Positions 1 to 8,333 of a stretch of 64,000 nt of DNA are shown here, in pieces. How positions within the stretch are numbered: position 1 is the first letter of the stretch; each line of letters opens with the position of its first letter. The position numbers were made by a program, and so were the translations under genes. A model generated the notes under the pieces. It did no database searches and was not told the origin of the DNA. It saw nothing but the letters and a program-made list of their open reading frames with translations. The stretch covers positions 682,001 to 746,000 of the forward strand of contig NZ_CAKAKB010000003.1 in assembly GCF_916618755.1 (NCBI RefSeq), written 5' to 3'. The stretch is from Actinotalea sp. Marseille-Q4924 (GTDB taxonomy: Bacteria > Actinomycetota > Actinomycetes > Actinomycetales > Cellulomonadaceae).

Positions 1-726
1 GCCGGCTCGGAGCGCGTCGTCGTCGACGCCACGGCCGGCACGACCCGGGACCCGGTCGACGAGCTCATCGCCCTCGGCGGCAAGCCGTGGGTGTTCGTGG
101 ACACCGCCGGCATCCGCCGGCGCGTGCACCAGACCAAGGGCGCGGACTTCTACGCGTCGCTGCGCACGCAGGCCGCGATCGAGAAGGCCGAGGTCGCTGT
201 CGTGCTCGTCGACGCGAGCGTGCCGATGACGGAGCAGGACACGCGCGTCATCCAGCAGGTCATCGACGCCGGCCGCGCGCTCGTCATCGCGTACAACAAG
301 TGGGACCTCATGGACGAGGACCGCCGGCCGTTCCTCGAGCGCGAGATCGAGCAGGACCTCGTGCAGATCCAGTGGGCACCGCGCGTGAACCTGTCCGCGC
401 AGACCGGGTGGCACAAGAACCGGCTGGTACCGGCGATCGAGCGCGCGCTCGACTCGTGGGACACCCGGATCCCCACGGGCCGGCTCAACGCGTTCCTCGG
501 CGAGATGGTCGCGGCGCACCCGCACCCGCTGCGCGGCGGCAAGCAGCCGCGGATCCTCTTCGCGACGCAGGCGGACACGCGGCCCCCGCGGTTCGTCATC
601 TTCGCGACCGGCTTCCTCGAGGCCGGCTACCGCCGGTTCATCGAGCGGCGCCTGCGGGAGACGTTCGGCTTCGAGGGCACGCCGATCTCCATCTCGGTGC
701 GGGTGCGGGAGAAGCGCAAGCGGTGA
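1..726 (+). CDS. der: Ribosome-associated GTPase Der (EngA), C-terminal part
   Basis: Der is an essential double-GTPase that helps 50S ribosome maturation. The window opens inside the gene, in frame 1. What is seen is the end of the second G domain, with the switch I region ([10 protein letters not shown]), G3 (DTAG, followed by IRRR), G4 (NKWD) and G5-like (LSAQTG), and then the KH-like C-terminal domain ([17 protein letters not shown]). The basic end EKRKR before TGA is usual for the family. The first G domain lies upstream of the window. The stop overlaps the GTG start of the next gene (GTGA), which suggests translational coupling. Confidence 0.95.
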   Translation, partial: AGSERVVVDATAGTTRDPVDELIALGGKPWVFVDTAGIRRRVHQTKGADFYASLRTQAAIEKAEVAVVLVDASVPMTEQDTRVIQQVIDAGRALVIAYNKWDLMDEDRRPFLEREIEQDLVQIQWAPRVNLSAQTGWHKNRLVPAIERALDSWDTRIPTGRLNAFLGEMVAAHPHPLRGGKQPRILFATQADTRPPRFVIFATGFLEAGYRRFIERRLRETFGFEGTPISISVRVREKRKR

Positions 727-1856
727 GCACGGCGTCGGCGGGGCGTCCAGCGGCGTCGCCGTCGGGCGTGGCCCAGCGTCCGGTGCTGCTGCGCTGGGGC
801 ATGCCGCGCGACCCCGCGGCCTCGCGACACCTCGCGGCGTTCCTGGTCACGACCGTGGCGAGCGTCCTGCTGACGCGGGCCTTCCTCGCCGCCGCGGGCT
901 ACCCGCAGATCGGTGGCGGTGGCCTCCACGTCGCGCACGTCCTGTGGGGCGGCCTGCTCATGGCGCTCGCCTTCGTGCTGCTGCTGTCCTTCGCCGGGCC
1001 GGTGGTGCGACCCCTGGGCGCCCTCGTCGGCGGGGTCGGCTTCGGCCTGTTCATCGACGAGATCGGCAAGTTCGTCACGTCCGACAACGACTACTTCTAC
1101 GAGCCGACGGCCGCGCTCATCTACGTGACCGTCGTCGCGCTGGTCCTCATCGCCGAGGCGCTGCACGGGCGGCGACCGCACCGGCCGGAGGAGTACCTGG
1201 CCGGGGCGGCGGACCACGCGGTGTCGGGGCTGACGGGCGGCTTCACCCCACGGACGCGGGACGAGGCGCACGGCCTCCTCGAGCGCGCCGGCGACGTGCC
1301 CGGTGCGCAGGAGGTGCGCCGGCTCCTGGACGAGATCGAGGAGGACCACGCCGAGCTGCCGAACGTCGTCGACCGCAGCGCCGCGCTCGTCGTCACGGGC
1401 TTCCGACGGCTCGTGACGGCGCGGTGGGTGCCGTGGGTGACCGTCGGCGCCCTCCTGCTGGCCACCGGCGCCGGGGTGCTGCAGGGGCTGCTGGCGTGGT
1501 CCAGCGGCACGGACGTCCCGGGGTGGATGCTCGTGGCGCTCGTCGTGAGCGCGGGGGTGTCGACGCTCGTCGCGCTGGTGGGGCTGGCGGTCGTCCGGCG
1601 GAACCGGCCACGGGCGTACCGGCTGTTCCGGCGCGCGGTGCTCGTGAGCCTGCTGGTCACGCAGGTCTTCGTGTTCCGGCTGCAGGAGTGGGCGGCGACG
1701 GCCGGACTGCTCGTCGACCTCGTGGTGCTGGGTCTCGTCGTCGCCGAGCTGAGCCAGATGGAGGCGGCCGAGGCACGCCGCGAGGCGGCGGCGAGGGAGG
1801 CCGAGGACGCCCGCGCGGCGGGCACGGCGTCCGACGGCGGGCCGGAGGTGCGGTAG
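723..1856 (+). CDS. Polytopic membrane protein of unknown function
   Basis: This protein of about 377 residues starts at a GTG that overlaps the der stop codon by 4 nt, which fixes the start. About four hydrophobic segments lie in the N-terminal half, then a hydrophilic stretch of about 80 residues rich in acidic and arginine residues, then about four more segments and a charged alanine/glutamate-rich tail. The motif [19 protein letters not shown] between segments three and four is acidic and looks conserved. I recognise it only as a mark of an uncharacterised actinobacterial membrane family. No catalytic motif is visible. Coupling to der suggests co-expression but says nothing about function. 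Confidence 0.75.
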   Translation: MSTASAGRPAASPSGVAQRPVLLRWGMPRDPAASRHLAAFLVTTVASVLLTRAFLAAAGYPQIGGGGLHVAHVLWGGLLMALAFVLLLSFAGPVVRPLGALVGGVGFGLFIDEIGKFVTSDNDYFYEPTAALIYVTVVALVLIAEALHGRRPHRPEEYLAGAADHAVSGLTGGFTPRTRDEAHGLLERAGDVPGAQEVRRLLDEIEEDHAELPNVVDRSAALVVTGFRRLVTARWVPWVTVGALLLATGAGVLQGLLAWSSGTDVPGWMLVALVVSAGVSTLVALVGLAVVRRNRPRAYRLFRRAVLVSLLVTQVFVFRLQEWAATAGLLVDLVVLGLVVAELSQMEAAEARREAAAREAEDARAAGTASDGGPEVR

Positions 1857-1881
1857 AGTATCGGCGGCTCGACGAGCCGTT

Positions 1882-1972
<91 letters not shown>

Positions 1973-1988
<16 letters not shown>

Positions 1989-2006
1989 TCCGCGGAGCGG
2001 CCCTCT
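1973..2006 (+). terminator. Hairpin terminator of tRNA-Pro (island copy)
   Basis: A 15-bp stem, AGAGGGCCGTTCCGC with GCGGAGCGGCCCTCT, closes a 4-nt loop 17 nt after the tRNA. There is one G-T pair. No long T tract follows, as is common in high-GC actinobacteria. The left arm lies mostly inside the repeated att segment. Confidence 0.8.
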
Positions 2007-2244
2007 GGTCGCCGAGGGACGCCTCAGGGGGAGCCCAAGTACGCTCTGGACGAACATGGCATCGACGTGCCACGGATGGGTGGCGCGTCCGCGCGAGCCG
2101 AGCCTATGTGAGGCCAGTTCCGTGTCAGCGAGCGGAGGGTGTCCAGGCACGACAGCTGCTGACCGCGCGCCCACGTCAGCGCTTGTCCAGTCAGTTTGCG
2201 GACGCCATCGGATGCGCGTGGCCAGCGCGGCGTTGTGGTGCGCC

Positions 2245-2775
2245 TGTCAAACGACGGCTGAAAGCGGACCCCTTGCGACGGGTGAAACGGGACCCCTCGG
2301 GTGTGGGGTTGTCAGTCGGTCACAGCCGCCGGTGGGCGGCCGAGGTCGCGGTTCTAGAGTCGGTAGGAGTCGCCCTTGAGGGCGATGACGTCGGCGTGGT
2401 GGACGAGCCGATCGATCCTCGCGGCGGCGACGGTGTCGTCGCCGAAGTCCTCGCCCTAGCGGCCGGAGGGCTTGTTCGAGGTCACGATCAAGGACGCTCG
2501 TTCGTAGCGGGCCGAGACGCGCTCGAAGAACTGGTTCGCGGCCTCAGGTTCGAAGGGGATGTGACCGACCTGGTCGACGACCAGCAGCGGGGTAGCGACC
2601 CAGGCGGCATAGCTCGTCCTTCAGGCGCCCGTCGTGGTGGGCGGTCGCGAGTCGGTCCACCCACTCCGCGGCGGTGGCGAACAGGACGCGGTGCCAGGCT
2701 TGGCAGGCGCGCATCGCGATCCCGGTCGCGAGCTGGGTGTTGCCGGTGCCGGGCGGGCCGAGGACGGGACCCCTC
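2245..2775 (-). mobile_element. Remnant of an IS21-family insertion sequence
   Basis: The istB remnant (minus strand) is followed by a terminal region with two similar 14-mers, TGAAAGCGGACCCC (2259-2272) and TGAAACGGGACCCC (2283-2296). Repeats of this kind are typical of IS21 ends, and the end starts at TGTC near 2245. istA, the opposite end and the first part of istB are missing. The truncation lies immediately before the promoter of the glycerophosphodiesterase gene. Confidence 0.7.
2354..2772 (-). pseudogene. istB: istB-like ATP-binding transposition helper, broken
   Basis: The minus strand encodes the central and C-terminal parts of an IstB AAA+ protein. The Walker A region reads GPPGTGNTQLATG, where the essential lysine of GKT is replaced. 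Later pieces are AEWVDRLATAHHDGRLKDEL, then in another frame LLVVDQVGHIPFEPEAANQF, VTSNKPSGR, a TAG near 2456, then GEDFGDDTVAAARIDRLVHH and GDSYRL. So there are at least one frameshift near 2595, one in-frame stop, a lost Walker lysine and a missing N terminus. It cannot make a working protein. Confidence 0.85.
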
Positions 2776-2784
2776 ACCAGGGTC

Positions 2785-2813
2785 TTGCTGACCTAAAACG
2801 ATTAAGATACCGT
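2785..2813 (+). promoter_or_regulatory. Promoter with LacI-type operator in the spacer (upstream of the phosphodiesterase)
   Basis: TTGCTG and TACCGT are spaced by 17 bp. The 14-bp near-palindrome CTAAAACGATTAAG at 2793-2806 sits inside the spacer with the CG centre usual for LacI-family operators. The same element with the same offset occurs at 7075-7103. Repressor binding here would block RNA polymerase directly. Confidence 0.7.
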
Positions 2814-2876
2814 GGCCGGACCCAGCCGGGCGTTGGTCACGGCGCTCGGTATGTCGACTCAACGAGGAGGTCCGAC

Positions 2877-4142
2877 GTGAGGACGCACCGCATCCACAAC
2901 TGGGCAAAGTTTGTGACGTCGGTCGCCGGTGTCGGGGTCTTGACCGCCACAGGCGCAACGACCGCAATGGCCGCGGTAGACACGCAGGTGCAGGTTGCCG
3001 TGCCGGCGGACCCGCAGTGCACCAAGGGGGACCCGCCGCATATCGTCGGTCACCGCGGTAGCGCGGGGCTGTCTCCGGAGAACACGATTGCAAGTTTTGA
3101 ACAAGCTGCCGACGCCGAGGCCGACTACATCGAGGTGGACGTCAATCTCAGTGCCGACGGTGAGCTGGTGCTGTTCCACGACACGACAGGCGCGCGGACC
3201 ACGAATGTGGCTGAGGTGTTTCCCGACCGTGCCGACGACCCCCTGGTGACCTTCACATTCGAGGAGCTCCGCCAGCTGGACGCCGGGTCGTACTTCAGCG
3301 ATGAGTTCGACGGGGAGCTCGTCCCGACCCTGGTGGAGGCAGCCCAGGCCACCGACCCTCAGACCGGGATCAGCATCGAGCTCAAGTCACCACAGAACTC
3401 GCCGGGTGTCGAGCAGGCGCTGGCGACGGCCCTGGAGGACAACCGGTACTGGCAGCGGCTCATTGCACGGGACCAGATCCTGGTGAGCTCGTTCGACGAG
3501 CAGTCGCTGAGAATGTTCCACGAGCTGGCCCCGCACATCCCGGTGCTCTACATCGGCGACGTACCTGAGTCCGACGCGGAACTCGCAGACCTGGCGACGT
3601 GGGCGGACGGCATCGTGACGAACTATCGCAACCTCGACCCGGCCGACGTTCAGCGCGTCCAGGCCACCGGTCTGACCATCGATGTGTACACCGTGAACAG
3701 CGTCGATCACATGCTGGCGGTCACCGAACTTGGAGTCGACTCGGTGATCACGGACTTCCCGGATGTACTTGCCCGCGTGCAGTGCGGGCTGGACCCCATT
3801 CCTGGGGCCAACGGGATCGAGGTGCTCGACGTGGTGGAGGACGTCCCGGGGAGTGATCTGCAGCCGGAGACGGGTGAGCACGTGGTGCTGACCAATACGG
3901 GCGACACCACGGTGGACGTCAGCGGCTACGTGCTCCAGGATGCCGTGATCAATCGCCTGGTGGTCGGCGAGGGCTACACACTGGCCCCCGGCGCCACGCT
4001 CAACGTCTACACGGGCACGGGTACCAATACCGCGGACAAGTACTACGTCGGTGGTACCTCGAACGTGCTGAACAACAGCGGGGACAGCATCGCCGTGTTC
4101 ACCCCGGACCTGGAGCTGGTGGACCTCTACGCGTACTACTGA
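2877..4142 (+). CDS. Secreted glycerophosphodiester phosphodiesterase with C-terminal lamin-tail domain
   Basis: The GTG start follows AGGAGG at good spacing. The protein is about 421 residues. A signal peptide (hydrophobic core VAGVGVLTATGATTA, likely cut after AMA at residue 32) leads to a GDPD domain (about residues 54-300) with the catalytic set GHRG (58-61), EVDVN (86-90), LFHD (99-102) and IELK. Such enzymes hydrolyse glycerophosphodiesters to glycerol-3-phosphate and an alcohol. From about residue 310 a lamin-tail/LTD-type beta domain follows (GIEVLDVVED, VVLTNTGDTTVDVSGYVL, SIAVFTPDLELVDLYAYY). LTD domains often accompany secreted nucleases and hydrolases and may aid binding or anchoring. 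Transcription probably starts at the LacI-operator promoter 60 bp upstream. Confidence 0.9.
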   Translation: MRTHRIHNWAKFVTSVAGVGVLTATGATTAMAAVDTQVQVAVPADPQCTKGDPPHIVGHRGSAGLSPENTIASFEQAADAEADYIEVDVNLSADGELVLFHDTTGARTTNVAEVFPDRADDPLVTFTFEELRQLDAGSYFSDEFDGELVPTLVEAAQATDPQTGISIELKSPQNSPGVEQALATALEDNRYWQRLIARDQILVSSFDEQSLRMFHELAPHIPVLYIGDVPESDAELADLATWADGIVTNYRNLDPADVQRVQATGLTIDVYTVNSVDHMLAVTELGVDSVITDFPDVLARVQCGLDPIPGANGIEVLDVVEDVPGSDLQPETGEHVVLTNTGDTTVDVSGYVLQDAVINRLVVGEGYTLAPGATLNVYTGTGTNTADKYYVGGTSNVLNNSGDSIAVFTPDLELVDLYAYY

Positions 4143-4221
4143 GCGACCGCCGCCCACCCAGCGACGGTGACGGTTGCCGCTGCTGGGCGGCCACCTGAGG
4201 CCGGGCGGCGAACTTCTGGCA

Positions 4222-4281
4222 CACGTGCGCCGGTCTTCGCGGAAGCGCATAAGCGCGGAAGCGCGGAGACCGGCGCACGTG
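4222..4281 (+). terminator. Long hairpin between the two phosphoesterase genes
   Basis: The arms 4222-4241 and 4262-4281 form a 20-bp stem (CACGTGCGCCGGTCTTCGCG with its complement, one G-T pair). The 20-nt loop contains a small inner stem GCGC-ATAA-GCGC. There is no T tract. It may terminate the upstream transcript, protect its 3' end, or set the ratio between the two genes. Confidence 0.55.
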
Positions 4282-4317
4282 GCACCCGTCTCAACGGAAC
4301 ATCGACGAAGGAGTCAC

Positions 4318-5937
4318 ATGCAGGGCACGACCGGGTCGACGCTCGACTCGACGATCCGGAGGGGCCCGATTCTGCGTCAGGGCTCCGAGCAGCCGTACTA
4401 CGGGCTTGAAAGGGGGCCAGGGGAGCCGCATCGGCCCCGGACCGAACTAGCGGAACGCCGCGTGGACAGTCAGCGCCGCAGCCTCGCCTACCTGGCCCAC
4501 CTGACAGACGTCCAGCTGATCGACGTGCAATCGCCTGGCAGGCTCGAGGCGCTCCATCGCTTCGGCCGTCGTCCCGACACGGCCCTGCTGCTCCCGATGC
4601 AGCGTCCCCAGGAGGTTCTGGCGGCGCACGCCACGGAGGCGCTGGTCACGGCGCTCAACGGCTTGCGCACGAGCCCGCTGACCGGGGCGGAGCTGCAGCT
4701 CGTGCTCACGACGGGCGACAACGTCGACAACATGCAGTGGAACGAACTGCAGTCCTTCATGCGCCTGCTTTCCGGAGGCGACGTGAGCATGGACTCCGGC
4801 GGGCCGGAGTACGAGGGCGTCCAAGATGGACGCTTCCCGTGGGCGTGGGCGCCGGACGATCCCGACAACCTCTGGGGTCGGGCGCACGGCTTCCCCCACG
4901 CACCCGGACTGGTGAACGCAGGTCTGCGCCCCTTCCGGGCCTCGGGACTCACCGTGCCGTGGCTGACCTGCTATGGCAACCACGACGGTTTGGTGCAGGG
5001 AAGAGCGCCGGCGGACCGTGCTCTGGCGGCCCTCACGGTCGGGCACCGCAAGGTGTTCGACCTGCCGCCCGGCCCGCTCGGCGATTTCGTCAGTGATGCG
5101 GCCCAGATGTTCACCGGCCCAGCGTGGGACGTCACGGCCAGCTATGAACGACGCCTGCTGACGCGTGAGCAGTTCGTCGAGTCTCATTTCGGCGTTGGTG
5201 AGGAGCCGTCGGGTCACGGCCTCACCCGCGCCAACCTGCGTGAGGGGACTACGTACTACGCCTACGACGGGGTGCCAGGCCTGCGGGTCATCGTGCTGGA
5301 CACGACGAACCCGTCGGGGCTGTTCGAGGGCAGCCTGGACCGCCGTCAGCTCGTGTGGTTGACCGAGCGCCTGCACGAGGTTCACCGGCACTACGAGGAC
5401 GCCGACGGCCGGGTCGTGAGCGGTGGCGGGGATGATCGTCTGGTGGTCGTCGCCTCACACCATCCGCGCACGAGCATGACGAACGACCGCGTCGGCCCAG
5501 GTGAGGACCCGGGCGGCAGGGTGCTCGGGGAGGAGCTCGCAGCGACGCTGGCCCGGTTCCCCCATGTGGTCGCGTGGGTCAGTGGTCACATCCACCGCAA
5601 TGCGTTGCGGCCCAAAGCGACGACAACCGGTGGTTTCTGGGAGATCACCACGTCCTCGGTCATGGATTGGCCATCCCAGGCGCGGCTGATGGAGATCATG
5701 GACAACGATGACGGGACTCTGTCGATCGTCTGCACGGCTGTGGACCACGCCGCGCCTCTCGCGCCCGACGACATGTCATCGCCGCGAGGCCTGGCGTCGT
5801 GGCACCGCGAGCTCGCGGCCAACGACCCCATGGGCGTCGGGGGCTTCGAGGCTCAGGGAACGGTCGCGGACCGCAACGTCGAACTCGTCCTGCCCGACCC
5901 CCGCGCCCGCCGATCCTCAACTGGTCGCGTCCGCTGA
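4318..5937 (+). CDS. Metallophosphoesterase, PPA1498/TIGR03767-like
   Basis: The ATG lies after AAGGAG and the product has about 539 residues. The calcineurin-type metal-binding motifs appear in order with long inserts between them: HLTDVQLID, TGDNVDN, YGNHDG, SHHPRTS and SGHIHRN. The spacing, the LTDVQLIDVQSP motif and the overall length fit the PPA1498 family of metallophosphoesterases. Family members often have TAT signals; none is evident here, although the first 60 residues contain several arginines. Substrate is unknown. Position after the glycerophosphodiesterase in the same island suggests a phosphodiester or phosphomonoester substrate. It ends directly against the convergent lacI-type gene (0 nt gap). 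Confidence 0.85.
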   Translation: MQGTTGSTLDSTIRRGPILRQGSEQPYYGLERGPGEPHRPRTELAERRVDSQRRSLAYLAHLTDVQLIDVQSPGRLEALHRFGRRPDTALLLPMQRPQEVLAAHATEALVTALNGLRTSPLTGAELQLVLTTGDNVDNMQWNELQSFMRLLSGGDVSMDSGGPEYEGVQDGRFPWAWAPDDPDNLWGRAHGFPHAPGLVNAGLRPFRASGLTVPWLTCYGNHDGLVQGRAPADRALAALTVGHRKVFDLPPGPLGDFVSDAAQMFTGPAWDVTASYERRLLTREQFVESHFGVGEEPSGHGLTRANLREGTTYYAYDGVPGLRVIVLDTTNPSGLFEGSLDRRQLVWLTERLHEVHRHYEDADGRVVSGGGDDRLVVVASHHPRTSMTNDRVGPGEDPGGRVLGEELAATLARFPHVVAWVSGHIHRNALRPKATTTGGFWEITTSSVMDWPSQARLMEIMDNDDGTLSIVCTAVDHAAPLAPDDMSSPRGLASWHRELAANDPMGVGGFEAQGTVADRNVELVLPDPRARRSSTGRVR

Positions 5938-6930
5938 TCAGCCCACCCGCCCGGTCGACCGTCGCTGGATGAGTTCTACCGGCTCCACGTGGTCACCGAG
6001 TCCCTCCGGGTCTGCCAGCCGCGCGAAAACGGCCTTGCCGATCGACAGGCGGTCCAGCCGGAGCGTGGTCAACGGTGGATCGAGTAGCTGTGACGACGGG
6101 AGGTCGTCGTGGCCCACGACCGAGAGGTCCTTACCGACGAGCACGCCGCAGTCGCGTGCAGCCCGGTAGACCGCGTGCGCCGTGAAGTCGGAGTTCGTGA
6201 TGATCGCCGTAGGTGGCTGGGTCGACCGGAGGCGAGCGGTGACCGCCGAGTGCACCCGTTCCAGGCTCAGGTGGGTCTCCACCAGGTCTGGCTCCACGCC
6301 TCTCTCCATGCAGCGCCGTAGGAAGCACCGCTTCCGATCGTCGTCCGCCACCAGCCCGGCAGGCGCCGTCAGAAAGCTGATGCGGCGGTGCCCGAGCTCA
6401 ACCAGGTGGTCCACGGCAAGTGTGACCGCGCGTTCGTTGTCCGGGGACACACGGGTAACCCGTGCGTTGGTGGGACGGAGTGCGTTGATCACCACAGTGG
6501 ACCGCCCGGGACACAGCTCCAGCCACCGGGCAACGCCCTCTCCGGACCCAACCGGTGCGATCGCCAAACCACGGACGCGCTGGGCCACGAGGAGGTCGAT
6601 GTGCTCGCGCTCCCGCTCCACCGAGTACTCCGAGTCAACCGCCAGGATCGTTGCGCCCTGACGCGTGGCCGCCTCCTGAGCGCCGCGCAGCACGTCGAGG
6701 AAGAACGGATTAGCCATGTTTCGGATCATCACTCCGTAGGCGTTCCCATCACCGGTGCGCAGCGCACGGGCGACCGGATCGGCGCGGTAGCCGAGTTTCT
6801 CGGCGGCCTCGAGGATCCGCGCCCGCGAGGCAGCCGAGACACCCTTCTGGTCGTTGAGCGCGAAGCTGGCGAGCGCCGTCGACACGCCGGCCTCACGCGC
6901 GACGTCTCGGATGCTCGGTCGGCGATCCAC
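5938..6930 (-). CDS. LacI-family transcriptional repressor of the island regulon
   Basis: A GTG start at 6930 follows AAAGG and gives about 330 residues. The open frame continues upstream, but that part has no helix-turn-helix homology. The N terminus PSIRDVAREAGVSTALASFA is the LacI DNA-binding helix-turn-helix, followed by the hinge helix region (RARILEAAEKLGYR, ALRTG) and a periplasmic-binding-protein-like sensor domain (GVMIRNMANPFFLDVLRG, HRRISFLT, VVGHDDLPSSQLLDPPLTTL). It is divergent from the transporter operon, whose promoter carries a CTTAAACGATTTAG operator, and a matching operator precedes the phosphodiesterase gene. The effector is unknown. A glycerophosphodiester, glycerol phosphate or the freed alcohol is a guess from context. 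Confidence 0.92.
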   Translation of the reverse strand: MDRRPSIRDVAREAGVSTALASFALNDQKGVSAASRARILEAAEKLGYRADPVARALRTGDGNAYGVMIRNMANPFFLDVLRGAQEAATRQGATILAVDSEYSVEREREHIDLLVAQRVRGLAIAPVGSGEGVARWLELCPGRSTVVINALRPTNARVTRVSPDNERAVTLAVDHLVELGHRRISFLTAPAGLVADDDRKRCFLRRCMERGVEPDLVETHLSLERVHSAVTARLRSTQPPTAIITNSDFTAHAVYRAARDCGVLVGKDLSVVGHDDLPSSQLLDPPLTTLRLDRLSIGKAVFARLADPEGLGDHVEPVELIQRRSTGRVG

Positions 6931-7074
6931 GGGATCCTTTCTCGGGCGGGCGAGCGGGCGGGCCAGCAAGGTGCTGGTGGCAGACGTCGCCCTGCGCCGC
7001 CCCGCGCGGAAACCGACGTACCGGCTCGACGCACCGCGCCCTTGACCAGAAGCAAACCACACGGAAGCCACGCG

Positions 7075-7103
7075 TTGACCGTCTTAAACGATTTAGGTAC
7101 AGT
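7075..7103 (+). promoter_or_regulatory. Promoter with LacI-type operator in the spacer (transporter operon)
   Basis: TTGACC and TACAGT are separated by 17 bp, and CTTAAACGATTTAG at 7083-7096 fills the spacer. The operator begins 3 nt after the -35 hexamer, exactly as in the promoter at 2785-2813. Both fit CTWAAACGATTWAG. The lacI-type gene starts about 150 bp away on the other strand, so this site may also affect it. Confidence 0.75.
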
Positions 7104-7161
7104 CGCCGAATAGGCCGAAGCGGTCTTGCCCGGTACACCGCCGTACCCCTCTGGAGGACCA

Positions 7162-8274
7162 GTGTCCGACGTTGAGCTTCGAGCAGTGGAGAAGTCGTTC
7201 ACAGATGCGAAGGGCCACAGCACCGCCGTGCTGCACGGCGTCAACATCATGGCCCCGTCGGGGAAGTTCGTCGTCCTGCTCGGGCCCTCGGGCTGCGGCA
7301 AGTCGACGTCCCTGCGGATCATCGCTGGGCTCGAGCAGGCGACCGCGGGTGAGGTCCTCATCGACGGCCAGAGGGTGAACGACATCCCGGCGGCGAAGCG
7401 CGACGTGGCCATGGTCTTTCAGAACTACGCGCTCTATCCGCACCTGTCGGTCATGGAGAACATCGTCTTCGGGCTGCGCGTGCGCAAGGTGGACAAGAAG
7501 ACGCGGGAGCGCCAGGGGCGCGAAGCTGCCGAGAAGGTCGGGCTCACGCCGTTCCTGGACCGTCGCCCCAGCCAGCTTTCCGGCGGCCAGCGCCAGCGCG
7601 CGGCGCTCGCGAGGGCCCTGGTCAGCGACGCCAAGGTCGTCCTCATGGACGAGCCCCTCTCGAACCTGGACGCCAAGCTCCGCCACCAGATGCGGATCGA
7701 GCTGCGTGCGCTGCAGCGGGACCTGGCACTGACGGTCATCTACGTCACCCATGACCAGGTGGAGGCCATGACGATGGCCGACCACGTCGTGGTCATGCGG
7801 GACGGCGACGTGGCCCAGGCAGCGTCACCGGTGGACCTCTACGTCGACCCGGCCGACGCGGGCGTCGCAGCGTTCATCGGCTCGCCGCCGATGAACCTGC
7901 TCCCGGTCGAGGCGCGCGACGGCGAGCTCGTCGTGCCGGGCAGCGAGGCACGCTGGCCGGTTTCGGTCGGCGGCTCGTCCAAGGAACTGCTCCTGGGCGT
8001 GCGGCCGGAGACTCTTTCCCTCACGGAGCGCACCGGAGCGGCGACGTTTGCCGGCCGGGTCCGGACGACGGAGATCCTCGGTGCCGAGACCCTCCTCACC
8101 GTGGAGGTCACCCCCGAGCACTCAGTCGTGGCGCGCATGCCCGGGATCGTCCGTGTCGACGAGGGCGCCCGGGTCGTGCTCCAGGCAGACCCGGACCAGC
8201 TGCGGTTCTTCGACCGGGACACCCGTCTGCGGATTCCGATGGCCGAGTTGGTCGAGCCGGGGGGAGGTCGGTAA
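7162..8274 (+). CDS. ABC transporter ATPase, UgpC/MsmX-like
   Basis: GTG start after GGAGGA, about 370 residues. The ATPase has Walker A (GPSGCGKST, residues 41-49), Q-loop (FQNYALYPH), signature LSGGQRQR, Walker B (VVLMDEPLSNLD) and switch histidine (VTHDQ). The C-terminal third (from about residue 240, GSPPMNLLPVE, LGVRPETLSL) is the TOBE/MOI domain of carbohydrate uptake ATPases, the group that includes UgpC, MalK and MsmX. It powers the two permeases encoded downstream. It is unusual to find the ATPase first in such an operon. Repression by the island LacI protein is likely from the operator in the promoter. Confidence 0.92.
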   Translation: MSDVELRAVEKSFTDAKGHSTAVLHGVNIMAPSGKFVVLLGPSGCGKSTSLRIIAGLEQATAGEVLIDGQRVNDIPAAKRDVAMVFQNYALYPHLSVMENIVFGLRVRKVDKKTRERQGREAAEKVGLTPFLDRRPSQLSGGQRQRAALARALVSDAKVVLMDEPLSNLDAKLRHQMRIELRALQRDLALTVIYVTHDQVEAMTMADHVVVMRDGDVAQAASPVDLYVDPADAGVAAFIGSPPMNLLPVEARDGELVVPGSEARWPVSVGGSSKELLLGVRPETLSLTERTGAATFAGRVRTTEILGAETLLTVEVTPEHSVVARMPGIVRVDEGARVVLQADPDQLRFFDRDTRLRIPMAELVEPGGGR

Positions 8275-8333
8275 GGGCGTGCAGACGCCGGACCCATCGC
8301 GTACTCCCGTCTGACCGAAGAGAGGCTCCAAAG

